The position numbers and the translations under genes were made by a program. The notes below the pieces were generated by a model. The model was not told where the DNA came from and searched no databases. It saw nothing but the letters and a program-made list of their open reading frames with translations. Positions 5,923 to 14,613 of a stretch of DNA of 64,000 nucleotides are shown piece after piece (the stretch's first letter is position 1; the number at the start of each line of letters is the position of its first letter). The DNA comes from JAFNGF01 sp964567045 (GTDB taxonomy: Bacteria > Planctomycetota > Phycisphaerae > Sedimentisphaerales > Anaerobacaceae): the NCBI GenBank assembly GCA_964567045.1, contig CAZMLE010000010.1, forward strand, positions 1-64,000. Reading direction: 5' to 3'.

Positions 5923-8853
5923 GTGCGCCAGACCACACAAGCTGCCATGAGCGATCAACCAAAAAAAGTCGCTGCCGATTTAACCGCAGTTGTACGAGGC
6001 GATGTTTTCGCTGACATGTTGCACAAGGTTGCCTACAGCACCGATGCGAGTATGTACAGGATATTGCCGCAGTGTGTGGTTGCGCCGCAGGATAGTGGCG
6101 ACATAGTTGCCGTAGTAAGATACGCCCACGCAAAAGGAATACCGGTGGCTGCCCGAGGAGCGGCAACCGGCGTGGCGGGCGAGTCGTTGTGCAGCGGAAT
6201 CGTTTTCGATATGACCCGCTACATGAATAGGATAATTAGTGTCGAAGACGATGGGACTGCGGTGGTCTGTGAGCCTGGCCTAGTGCTGGATGAATTGAAT
6301 AATTGTCTATCTGGATACGTAAGAAAGATTGGGCCTGACCCATCCAGCGGCAGCCGCGCTACAGTAGGGGGCTGCGTTGCCAACAACGCCACCGGCGCGC
6401 ATTCACTGCAATACGGGCACATGGCTGATTACGTGGAAAGCATAGAGGCGGTTTTGGCTGACGGCAGTCTGGTAGAATTCGCAAACGACGCCGACCCCCA
6501 GCAGATTGACGACGAGCCGCTTGCTTCAATTGCCAAGCAATGTCACTCGCTTCTGGCACAAAATCAGGATATTATCAGCGAAGCGCTGCCCAAAACTCGC
6601 CGCAACCGAAGCGGCTACAATATCGCAGGGGTTTGTCACGGCGGCAAGATAGATTTGGCTCGCCTTCTGGCAAGCTCCGAAGGAACGCTGGCTATCTTCA
6701 CCAAAATCAAGCTAAGAACAGTCGCCCTGCCCGAGGCAAAGGCGCTGGTGCAGTTTGAGTTTGATTCGCTCCAGGACATGTCAGGAGCGGTGCCGATTAT
6801 TGTCAGTAGCGGCGCGTCGGCCTGCGAACTTATGGATAAGACCTTGATTGATATGGCTTTTGAGGCATTTCCTGAGTATCGTGACATTTTGCCGGCTGAT
6901 GCTGCCGCGGTTCTTTTGGTTGAGCATACCGGGCAAACAGAGCGGCAGGTGCGCGAAAAAATAGATGCGACCGATGCGGCAGTAGGGCGGTTGGTGCGCG
7001 GGCGGACTATCGTTTTCGACCAGAAGCAGCAGACCCGATTGTGGAAGTCACGCAATGATGCTGGCCCTTTGCTCTATCGCAGGAGAAGTAAAAAACACCC
7101 TGCGGAGTTTATGGAGGATACTTCGGTCGATCACAATCGCCTCGGTCAGTATATTGCCGGACTGCAGGAGATCGCAAAAAAGCACAGCCTCGAGATGAGC
7201 TTCTTTGGCCATGCAGGCGATGGAGAGCTGCACTTGCGGCCTTACCTGGACCTGAGTGATCCGGCGGAGGTCGCGAAAATGCGCATCGTCGCGGAGGAGG
7301 TCTTTTCGCTGGTCTGGTCGCTGGGCGGCTCGATCAGCGGCGAGCACGGCAACGGCCTTATTAGGGCCGCTTACGTAAAAAGACAATACGGCGATAAATA
7401 TTACGAGCTGCTGTGCAAAATAAAAAATATATTCGACCCGGCTGGCTTGATGAACCCGGGCAAAATCATCAACAGCGACCCCGATGTCACGGTCAAAAAC
7501 ATTAAGGCCCAGGCCAAGATTCTGCCCGAAAGACTCAAAACCGACTTGCTCTTCCAAGAGGATGAACTTGAGCTTGATCTTGAGCAGTGCTACGGCTGCG
7601 GGCTGTGTCTGAGCAGGCGAACCGATCTGCGGATGTGCCCGGTGTTTCGGGCGATGGGCGAGGAACTGGCCAGCTCACGGGCTAAGTATAATGTCCTTCA
7701 ATTTTGGGCGACAGGACAGTTGACCGAGCAGGATTTCAGGTCGCCCCAGTTCCGCAAGTTCCTGGATTTGTGCGTTAATTGCAAAGCCTGCCTGACGGAA
7801 TGTCCCTCTGGACTCGACGTTTCCAAGCTGATGATTATGGCAAGGTCTCAGTACGTCCGGCGCAAGGGCCTGCGGCGTGCCGAGCGGCTTTTAAGCCACA
7901 ATCGGCATCTTAGTGTTCTGGGAGGTTTTTTTTCGCCCGTTTCCAATCTTGTAACGCGGCTGCCTCCATTTAAGTGGCTGTTAGAGAAATTTACCGGCAT
8001 CGACCGGCACAGGTCTATGCCAAAGTTCAGGCGCAGGTCGTTTCTGAAGGTCGGGCGGAAATATCTCGCGTCTTTTGAGCCGATTACTGAGCCGGTCGAT
8101 AAGGTCGCGTATTTTGTGGATACCTACGCAAATTACAACGACCACGAGTTGGGCTTTGCGGTTCTTGATGTCCTGCGGCACAATAATATTGAGGTGATTT
8201 TGCCCAAGCAGCGGCCGGCGCCTTTGCCGGCCATTTGTTATGGCGATGTTAAGACCGCCCGCAGGGATTTATCCTACAACGTAAAGCACTTGGCTAAGGC
8301 TGTTCGCGCCGGTTACAAAATAGTCTGCTCTGAGCCGAGCGCAGCTTTGTGTCTTAGAGAGGAACTCCGGCATTTTGTCGCCGGCGCAGATGCAAAGCTT
8401 GTCTCGGAAAATACGCACGAGTTGATGAATTATCTGTGGGATTTGTACAAGCGCGGTATGTTGAAGGACCCCCAGGGTGACCCCCGACTACAACGTTCGA
8501 GGGCAGGCCTGGGGGCTAAATATCCAGCGGGGTTTGCCTATCATTTGCCGTGCCATTTAGCGGCCGTCGGCGATAAGCGAGCAAGTATTGAGCTTCTGGA
8601 AAAACTTTGCGGCGTAGAGGTCATTGATCTCAATGCCGGCTGTTGCGGCTTAGCCGGCACATTCGGCATGCAAAAGAAGAATTACCAGCTTTCATCTCAG
8701 ATAGCCGCTGGCCTAAAAGAAGCACTTGCACAATCGCCGACTAAAAACGTCCTAACCGAATGCTCCGCCTGCAAAATGCAGATAGAGCATATAAGCGATT
8801 GCGTTGCGAGGCATTCGATTAAGGTTTTGGGGCAAGTGTATAATATGGCATAG
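5923..8853 (+). CDS. FAD-linked, Fe-S D-2-hydroxyacid dehydrogenase
   Basis: A 976-residue fusion of a GlcD-type flavoprotein and a GlpC-like Fe-S part, the layout of YdiJ-type D-2-hydroxyglutarate/D-lactate dehydrogenases. About residues 40-200 form the PCMH-type FAD domain (SSGSRATVGGCVANNATGAH), and 220-515 the FAD-oxidase C-terminal domain (GHAGDGELHLRP, SGEHGNG). Two 4Fe-4S motifs follow, CYGCGLC...CP at about 556 and CVNCKACLTECP at about 617. A CCG-type cysteine-rich domain closes the protein (CHLAA near 877, CCGLAG near 907). Residues of about 849-868 are encoded by a dispersed palindromic repeat (8469-8524), an in-frame insertion that the family lacks. The start is GTG 5923 or ATG 5947; neither has a strong ribosome site. 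It is likely co-transcribed with the Mla pair. Substrate is inferred from family. Confidence 0.85.
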   Translation: MRQTTQAAMSDQPKKVAADLTAVVRGDVFADMLHKVAYSTDASMYRILPQCVVAPQDSGDIVAVVRYAHAKGIPVAARGAATGVAGESLCSGIVFDMTRYMNRIISVEDDGTAVVCEPGLVLDELNNCLSGYVRKIGPDPSSGSRATVGGCVANNATGAHSLQYGHMADYVESIEAVLADGSLVEFANDADPQQIDDEPLASIAKQCHSLLAQNQDIISEALPKTRRNRSGYNIAGVCHGGKIDLARLLASSEGTLAIFTKIKLRTVALPEAKALVQFEFDSLQDMSGAVPIIVSSGASACELMDKTLIDMAFEAFPEYRDILPADAAAVLLVEHTGQTERQVREKIDATDAAVGRLVRGRTIVFDQKQQTRLWKSRNDAGPLLYRRRSKKHPAEFMEDTSVDHNRLGQYIAGLQEIAKKHSLEMSFFGHAGDGELHLRPYLDLSDPAEVAKMRIVAEEVFSLVWSLGGSISGEHGNGLIRAAYVKRQYGDKYYELLCKIKNIFDPAGLMNPGKIINSDPDVTVKNIKAQAKILPERLKTDLLFQEDELELDLEQCYGCGLCLSRRTDLRMCPVFRAMGEELASSRAKYNVLQFWATGQLTEQDFRSPQFRKFLDLCVNCKACLTECPSGLDVSKLMIMARSQYVRRKGLRRAERLLSHNRHLSVLGGFFSPVSNLVTRLPPFKWLLEKFTGIDRHRSMPKFRRRSFLKVGRKYLASFEPITEPVDKVAYFVDTYANYNDHELGFAVLDVLRHNNIEVILPKQRPAPLPAICYGDVKTARRDLSYNVKHLAKAVRAGYKIVCSEPSAALCLREELRHFVAGADAKLVSENTHELMNYLWDLYKRGMLKDPQGDPRLQRSRAGLGAKYPAGFAYHLPCHLAAVGDKRASIELLEKLCGVEVIDLNAGCCGLAGTFGMQKKNYQLSSQIAAGLKEALAQSPTKNVLTECSACKMQIEHISDCVARHSIKVLGQVYNMA
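8469..8524 (+). repeat. Palindromic repeat inside a coding sequence
   Basis: CCCCCAGG (8469-8476) pairs with CCTGGGGG, with an inner CCCCCGA/TCGAGGG pairing, and the element ends in CTAAATAT. The layout matches the intergenic copies at 3529 and 4012, but it lies in frame in the FAD/Fe-S dehydrogenase gene and adds about 19 residues. Confidence 0.6.
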
Positions 8854-9031
8854 GGGTTGAAGAACGTGGCTTGTGTAGCGAGGCCACCCTCAAATCGGGC
8901 ATGAAGAAGTAGAGCTTGATGATGTACCCTGCGGAGCGAAGGATACCACTAAGATAAAGATGGAGTTTGTATTGCAGAGTTCGGCTGGAGGTTTGATATA
9001 ATGGAGGAAGAATTGTGTTGAGAGGCAATAA

Positions 9032-10339
9032 ATGAGGCATTTGACAAAGCTGACCATAATCTGTGCGTTCGGTATCGTCTTTACGAACGCTGCCTGCTAT
9101 GCCTGGCTGCGCATGCGTGTTGAAGACGCGGTGCTTGTTGAGCGTTCGGAACTTATCGTTATCGGGCACCTGAAAGCGGACTCTATCAAGTACGTTCCGC
9201 ACAAGTGGGAAAAGAATGAGGGCAGGAGCTGGGAGCATCATGCTGTCCTTGCCGTGACGCAAGTCTTGAAAGGAAGGCTTGATCAGACGGAGATACCGAT
9301 CGTCATTCACTACGGCCTTGATCCGTATATTGGTGGTCTGCGTCCAAAGGATGGCGGCAAGATAAATATTCATGCTGGCCAAAAAGACTTTCCGAAGGAT
9401 AGGATCGAGATACTGGATACGGGCAACAGCGGGTTTAGTCTTGTGCCGCTCGTGGAAGATGCAGGTAAGAACAACATTTGGTTTCTTCAAAGAAGAAGCG
9501 CAAGGTATGGTCGCAAAAGCGAAAACGGACAGTTTGGAATTGCGGACCCTGAGGAGCTTCAGATGATATCGCTGAAGGACTATTTCCTCGCTTGTCTATC
9601 CGAGGAGCCGGAAAAGGCTATAAAGCAACAACTCAAAAAGGAGCCGCATCTTGCAAAACGTGTCGAGGACTACCTGATTTATGCAGAATTTCAGCGGGTC
9701 CTGCGTATTTCGGATCCAAACGAGAAGGCCGTACGCTTGTGTCGTTACATTTCGCCCGGAATGACACCGAAGAACTACAACGCGCGATATGATTACTTTG
9801 TGAGGAAGCATCTTGGAGAACTCGGCGAATGTGCGGTCAAGCCTTTGGTGGCTACCCTTGCGAAAGCGGAGCCGGGTCATAAGTTAGATACGGTCGTTTT
9901 GACGATATTCGATATTGGCAGACCGGCTAACCCGGCCGTTCCGTATCTGCTAAGAATGCTTGAGCAGAAATCTGGGACTTCTGCTTATTACATTCTTGGG
10001 GCCTTGCAAGCCATAGGCGATGCGAATGCCATTGACGCTGTCAGGCCATTTTTGGCCGACAAGGATATGCAGGTGCGCTCTCAGGCGGCCCAGACGCTTG
10101 CCTGGATAGGTGATATTGACTCGTTCGACCGGATAGTGGCGGCGATACCAGAGAAGATCAAAGAACAGAATAATCTCAATCCGTCAGATATGTGCGTCTA
10201 TGTTGCAGATATGTGTGGAGCGCTGTATCGCTTGGATCCTACTCGCGCCAGGCCAGTCATAAGGCAGGTGAACAGGAGAATCCCGAGTATGGACATCACC
10301 AGGTTCATATCCGGGTACAAGGATGACGATGACCGATAG
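9032..10339 (+). CDS. Secreted HEAT-repeat protein
   Basis: A 435-residue exported protein of unknown function. The N-terminus is a signal peptide (basic start, then a hydrophobic stretch ending near NAACYA). Residues of about 30-170 look like a beta-rich domain (ERSELIVIGHLKA, HHAVLAVTQVLKG) of a type seen in planctomycete proteins of unknown role. About 250-420 holds helical HEAT-like repeats (VKPLVATLAK, AVPYLLRMLEQ, AVRPFLADKDMQVRSQAAQTLAWIGD). The C-terminus is highly charged (YKDDDDR). GAGAGG before the ATG is a good ribosome site, and a TATAAT sits at 8996-9001. It appears to be transcribed alone, ending opposite the convergent cysK. Confidence 0.7.
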   Translation: MRHLTKLTIICAFGIVFTNAACYAWLRMRVEDAVLVERSELIVIGHLKADSIKYVPHKWEKNEGRSWEHHAVLAVTQVLKGRLDQTEIPIVIHYGLDPYIGGLRPKDGGKINIHAGQKDFPKDRIEILDTGNSGFSLVPLVEDAGKNNIWFLQRRSARYGRKSENGQFGIADPEELQMISLKDYFLACLSEEPEKAIKQQLKKEPHLAKRVEDYLIYAEFQRVLRISDPNEKAVRLCRYISPGMTPKNYNARYDYFVRKHLGELGECAVKPLVATLAKAEPGHKLDTVVLTIFDIGRPANPAVPYLLRMLEQKSGTSAYYILGALQAIGDANAIDAVRPFLADKDMQVRSQAAQTLAWIGDIDSFDRIVAAIPEKIKEQNNLNPSDMCVYVADMCGALYRLDPTRARPVIRQVNRRIPSMDITRFISGYKDDDDR

Positions 10340-10509
10340 CTCTGACGTTGCCACGGCCAGATTCTGTGGCCTCGCAGTAACCGGAACCTGGATTCGTGGT
10401 GGGGTAGGAGCGGATACTCGGTCGCAGTAAAGTGACAAGGCGCAGGCAACCTTGACACAGTGCTACTTTTCGTCAAACTCAATGTCGTTTCTTCGTACAT
10501 TTGTCTCAG

Positions 10510-11421
10510 TTATGGTGGGCATTTTGCGCATATTGAGCGAAACAGCGTGGTGCTCAAGTAACGGTCGCCGCGGTCGGGAAGAATCACGACAATTGTAGCG
10601 GAAGTCATATCCTGTGCGACGCGCAAAGCCGCTGCAACCGCTGCGCCGCTGGACATCCCAACAAAAATTCCTTCCTTTGCAGCAAGTAGGCGCGTAGTCT
10701 CAAAGGCCTCGCCGTCCTCGATGGTGATTTTTTCATCCAGCATCTGTGGATTGTATATCTTAGGCACAATGGATTCTTTCATGTTTTTAAGTCCCTGAAT
10801 CGTGTGTCCCTCTGTCGGCTCAACTCCTACGACTTTAACTTCTGGTTTCTTTTCTTTGAGGTATCTACTTACGCCCATCAGCGTGCCGGTTGTGCCCATG
10901 CCCGCGACAAAAACGTCAATCTGGCCTTTGGTCTGGGCAAAGATCTCAGGGCCGGTCGTCTCGTAATGGGCCTGCACATTAGCTTCATTGTTGAACTGAT
11001 TGGGCATATAATACTTATCAGGTTCTTGCGCCAGGAGTTGATTCGCCCTTCTGATGGCGCCATCAGTGCCTTCCCTTGCGGGCGTAAGCACGATTTCAGC
11101 ACCCAGGGCTTGAAGGATATGCTGTCTCTCGGTGCTGACACACTCCGGCATAAAAAGTTTGACCCCATATCCTTTTGCAGCGCCGATCATAGCTAAGGCA
11201 ATTCCTGTATTTCCCGATGTTGGTTCGAGGATTGTCTTGCCCCTCGTCAGCTCGCCTGATTGCTCGGCTTTCTTTATCATATAGTATGCAGGCCGGTCTT
11301 TCACCGAGCCGCCCGGATTGGCACCTTCCAATTTTCCGAGAATCCGCACCGTTGGGGCCTTGCTGTTGAGGTTAGTAAGCTCGACCAGTGGAGTATTTCC
11401 GATGGCCGACAATATGCTCAT
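10510..11421 (-). CDS. cysK: Cysteine synthase A
   Basis: O-acetylserine sulfhydrylase, a PLP enzyme making cysteine from O-acetylserine and sulfide. The 303-residue product has the PLP lysine in GGSVKDRPAYYM (Lys41), the substrate-binding loop PTSGNTGIALA, the phosphate-binding GMGTTGTLMGV and the closing PDRGDRYLST. Length fits the family. GAGG lies upstream of the ATG. No cysE is next to it, and it appears to be a single-gene unit divergent from the radical SAM gene at 11536. The C-terminal ICAKCPP adds two cysteines in the last seven residues, which I do not associate with the family core. Confidence 0.95.
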   Translation of the reverse strand: MSILSAIGNTPLVELTNLNSKAPTVRILGKLEGANPGGSVKDRPAYYMIKKAEQSGELTRGKTILEPTSGNTGIALAMIGAAKGYGVKLFMPECVSTERQHILQALGAEIVLTPAREGTDGAIRRANQLLAQEPDKYYMPNQFNNEANVQAHYETTGPEIFAQTKGQIDVFVAGMGTTGTLMGVSRYLKEKKPEVKVVGVEPTEGHTIQGLKNMKESIVPKIYNPQMLDEKITIEDGEAFETTRLLAAKEGIFVGMSSGAAVAAALRVAQDMTSATIVVILPDRGDRYLSTTLFRSICAKCPP

Positions 11422-11468
11422 AACAGTTTACCTCATACAACTACGTCTGAACCTGTTGGTTTGAAGAA

Positions 11469-11497
11469 TTGCTTTTACTCTGGTTATTCTATATATT
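11469..11497 (+). promoter_or_regulatory. Promoter for the amrS-pdxB-folP operon
   Basis: TTGCTT at 11469-11474 and TATATT at 11492-11497 with a 17-base spacer, about 40 bases before the ATG at 11536. AGAGGGA provides the ribosome site. Confidence 0.5.
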
Positions 11498-11535
11498 GAG
11501 TCTGGGCAAGTAAATCGTTTAGAGGGAAGTTTACC

Positions 11536-12582
11536 ATGGGACTTGAACAGGCAAATCTTAAGCGAGCGGTGCTATGGGACCCCGCGGACGGGCAGAAAAA
11601 GGTCCGCTGTAATTTGTGCAGTTGGCGATGCTTGATTGCTGACGGTAAACTGGGCCGATGTTGTGTCCGTAAGAATATAGGCGGCACGTTGTACTCGCTG
11701 AACTACGATAAGGTCTGCTCGGCGAACGTTGACCCGATTGAAAAGAAGCCGCTGTATCATTTTCAGCCAGGCTCACGGAGTTTTTCTATAGCGACAATGG
11801 GCTGCAACCTTCGGTGTGTTTTTTGTCAGAACTGGCAGATAAGCCAGGCGGCGATTGAAAGCGGGCAAATTGACGGAGAGCCGATAACTCCGGAACAGAT
11901 TGTCGCCGCTGCTGTGCACAGCGGGTGCAAAAGTATCGCTTATACGTATACCGAGCCGACGGTTTTTATGGAGCTATGTGACGATTGTGCGCGCCTGGCA
12001 AAAGAGAAGGGGCTTGCGAACGTTTTTGTCAGTAACGGCTATATGACGCGCGAGGTAATTGATCTTGCCCGCGATTGGCTCGACGGAATAAATGTGGACT
12101 TGAAAGCCTTCAGCGAGGATTACTACAGAAACCTGTGCAAAGCGCACTTGCAGCCGGTGCTCGATACGATTAGCTACATCGCAAAGCAAACGAATATCTG
12201 GATGGAGATTACCACGCTGGTTGTGCCGGGAGAAAACGACTCGGAGGAAGAGCTAAAAAAGCTTGCCAATTTCCTTGTCACCGAAGCCGGGCCGGATGTC
12301 CCCTGGCATGTTAGCCGATTCCACCCACAATACAAATACACCGATGCGCAGCCTACTCCGATTCGTACTCTGGAACTCGCTTACGATATTGGCAAATCGG
12401 CTGGGCTGCATTATGTTTATGTTGGCAACGTGCCGGGCGCCAAATCGGAAAACACCTTTTGCTACAAATGTGGCCGGGCGTTGATTGAACGTGTGGGCTA
12501 CGATATAACTGCCAATCGTATTATAGACTCACACTGTCCAGATTGCGGCACGGATATTGCTGGGTTTGAGATAAGTGCGTAA
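11536..12582 (+). CDS. amrS: AmmeMemoRadiSam-type radical SAM enzyme (copy 1)
   Basis: Radical SAM protein of the AmrS family. The cluster motif CxxxCxxC is GCNLRCVFCQNW at Cys90, 94 and 97. There is an additional N-terminal four-Cys set (Cys25, 28, 32, 42) and a C-terminal zinc-knuckle pair (FCYKCG and HCPDCG), both typical of this group and related to pyruvate formate-lyase activases. Length is 348. Family members usually sit beside Memo and AMMECR1 genes. Here the neighbours are pdxB and folP, while a second homologue at 43764 sits in the classic context. The target is unknown. pdxB begins eight bases after the stop, so the two are in one operon. Confidence 0.85.
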   Translation: MGLEQANLKRAVLWDPADGQKKVRCNLCSWRCLIADGKLGRCCVRKNIGGTLYSLNYDKVCSANVDPIEKKPLYHFQPGSRSFSIATMGCNLRCVFCQNWQISQAAIESGQIDGEPITPEQIVAAAVHSGCKSIAYTYTEPTVFMELCDDCARLAKEKGLANVFVSNGYMTREVIDLARDWLDGINVDLKAFSEDYYRNLCKAHLQPVLDTISYIAKQTNIWMEITTLVVPGENDSEEELKKLANFLVTEAGPDVPWHVSRFHPQYKYTDAQPTPIRTLELAYDIGKSAGLHYVYVGNVPGAKSENTFCYKCGRALIERVGYDITANRIIDSHCPDCGTDIAGFEISA

Positions 12583-12589
12583 CCGAACG

Positions 12590-13747
12590 ATGAAGATAGT
12601 GGCTGACCAGAATATTCCATTTGTGCAGGAGTGCTTTTCTTCGATTGGCCAGGTTGAAGCGGTATCCGGACGCAAGATAACACCCAAGGTTGTAGCTGAT
12701 GCAGACGTTCTTCTGGTTCGCAGCGTCACTAAGGTTGGCCAAGATTTGCTGGCGGATAGCAAAGTCAAACTTGTGGCAACGGCGACCATCGGTTTCGACC
12801 ATGTAGACGTTGGTTTTCTGCGACGAAGAAATATCGGCTTTGCCTCTGCGCCAGGCTCGAACGCAAACTCCGCAGCGGAATACGTAATTGCAGCCCTTCT
12901 TGAAATCGGGCAAAGGCACAAGATCAGCCTGGAGGGAAAATCAATAGGGGTCGTAGGTGTAGGCAATGTCGGCAGCAGAGTGGCTAAAAAGTGCGCCGCT
13001 TTAGGTATGAAAGTCAAACTCAACGACCCGCCCTTGCAGAGGCAAAGCGGCGATCCAAAATATCGCCTGATAGAAGAACTTTTCGATTGTGATTTCATAA
13101 CGCTTCACACGCCTTTGACTTTTGAGGGAATTGATAAAACGTTCCATTTGGCGGATGAAAGATTTTTCAAGTCATTGAAGACCGGCAGTGTTTTTATCAA
13201 TACTTCACGCGGCGTCGTGGTTGATACTGTGGCTTTGAAAACAGCCATAAAGGCGGGGCGGTTAGGGGCCGTTGTCCTCGACGTCTGGGAGAACGAGCCG
13301 AGTATTGATATGGAGCTTCTGGAGATGGTTGATATTGCTACGCCGCACATCGCCGGCTATTCACTGGATGGCAAGATTGCGGGTATGATTATGATTTATA
13401 AAGCTGCCTGCGAATACTTTGGCCTTGAGCCAAAGTGTGACCTGGAAGATTTTTTGCCCGAGCCCGCTGTCGGCGAGCTGAGGGTAAATCCGCAGGGCCG
13501 TGCCGAGCAGGAAGTTTTGCACAGCGTCGTGCAGAAGATTTATGGAATCAGTGAAGATGACCACAGCCTGAGGCAGATTGCCGGTCGAGCACCGGGAGAA
13601 AGGGGCGAATTTTTTGACAGTCTGCGTAAGAATTATCCCGTCCGGCGAGAATTCCAAAATACGCGCATAATGTTGGATGTCCCCTGCAAATCGCTTGCAC
13701 AAAAACTGGCGGGAATTGGTTTCAAGGTAGCTGATGAGCAAGAGTAG
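12590..13747 (+). CDS. pdxB: 4-Phosphoerythronate dehydrogenase
   Basis: D-2-hydroxyacid dehydrogenase-fold enzyme of the DXP-dependent vitamin B6 pathway, oxidising 4-phosphoerythronate with NAD. It begins MKIVADQNIPFVQECF, as PdxB proteins do. It has the nucleotide-binding GVVGVGNVGSRVA, the catalytic Arg in NTSRGVVVD, a Glu in the WENEP segment and the His in TPHIAGYSLDGK. About 385 residues with the PdxB-type C-terminal dimerisation domain (LRQIAGRAPGERGEFFDSLRKNYP). I prefer ATG 12590 over a GTG at 12575 because it matches the family start. The end overlaps folP by 14 bases, so the two are translationally linked. Confidence 0.9.
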   Translation: MKIVADQNIPFVQECFSSIGQVEAVSGRKITPKVVADADVLLVRSVTKVGQDLLADSKVKLVATATIGFDHVDVGFLRRRNIGFASAPGSNANSAAEYVIAALLEIGQRHKISLEGKSIGVVGVGNVGSRVAKKCAALGMKVKLNDPPLQRQSGDPKYRLIEELFDCDFITLHTPLTFEGIDKTFHLADERFFKSLKTGSVFINTSRGVVVDTVALKTAIKAGRLGAVVLDVWENEPSIDMELLEMVDIATPHIAGYSLDGKIAGMIMIYKAACEYFGLEPKCDLEDFLPEPAVGELRVNPQGRAEQEVLHSVVQKIYGISEDDHSLRQIAGRAPGERGEFFDSLRKNYPVRREFQNTRIMLDVPCKSLAQKLAGIGFKVADEQE

Positions 13748-14588
13748 TAGCAAAAATATCCTCGATTGGCCACACGGCAGATTGGATTTTTCAGCCGGCT
13801 GCATTATTATGGGTGTCTTGAATGTCACGCCGGATTCCTTCAGTGACGGCGGCCAATTCTTTGCGACCGATAGGGCAATCGAGCATGGCCTGGAAATGGC
13901 TGCCCAGGGTGCTGCAATAATTGATGTTGGCGGGGAGTCTACAAGGCCCGCCTCTGCGCCAGTCTCGACCGCTGAGCAGATTAAGCGGGTAGTTCCGGTG
14001 ATAGAAGGGCTTTTCAAAAATGTTAGTGTGCCGATTAGTATCGACACATACAACTACAAAGTTGCTGAAGCTGCTCTGTGGGCAGGGGCAGCAATCATAA
14101 ACGATATAACCGCTTTGAGTGATAAACGGCTCGGCGAACTAGCTGCTAAGCAGCGTGTGCCGGTTGTTTTGATGCATATACAGGGCACGCCAGCAACGAT
14201 GCAAATCGAGCCGACGTATAATGATGTAGTTGGCGAAGTTCTTGAATTTCTGTTAGAAAGGGCTAAGCGAGCGGAGCAATTTGGCATATCTAAGGGGCTG
14301 ATTTTCATCGACCCAGGAATTGGGTTTGGCAAGACCGTGCAGCACAACCTTTCACTTTTGAAAAACATTGACAAATTTGTTGCTACCGGCTACCGGGTGC
14401 TTGTCGGGCCAAGCCGCAAGAGTTTTATTGGCAAGATGACTGGCAAAGAAAACCCAGCCGATCGGATATTTGGAACGGCAGCCGCCGTAGCGTTGTGCGT
14501 ATCGGCCGGCGTTTCAGTCGTCCGTGTCCACGACGTAGCTGAAATGCTGGACGTGGTAAAGGTGGCAAACGCCCTTGTGAGACAATAG
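13734..14588 (+). CDS. folP: Dihydropteroate synthase
   Basis: Folate-pathway enzyme joining p-aminobenzoate to dihydropterin pyrophosphate. Family signatures are clear: MGVLNVTPDSFSDGG near residue 26, IDVGGESTRPAS, SIDTYNYKVAEAAL, INDITAL, VLMHIQGTPATMQ, FIDPGIGFGKT, LVGPSRKSFIG and VRVHDV. Length (284) is standard. It starts inside the end of pdxB (14-base overlap) with AAGG upstream. Its sulfonamide-site residues look ordinary. It is followed after 25 bases by the 4Fe-4S protein gene with its own strong ribosome site. Confidence 0.95.
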   Translation: MSKSSSKNILDWPHGRLDFSAGCIIMGVLNVTPDSFSDGGQFFATDRAIEHGLEMAAQGAAIIDVGGESTRPASAPVSTAEQIKRVVPVIEGLFKNVSVPISIDTYNYKVAEAALWAGAAIINDITALSDKRLGELAAKQRVPVVLMHIQGTPATMQIEPTYNDVVGEVLEFLLERAKRAEQFGISKGLIFIDPGIGFGKTVQHNLSLLKNIDKFVATGYRVLVGPSRKSFIGKMTGKENPADRIFGTAAAVALCVSAGVSVVRVHDVAEMLDVVKVANALVRQ

Positions 14589-14613
14589 TGTCATAGGAAT
14601 TAAGGAGCACGCG

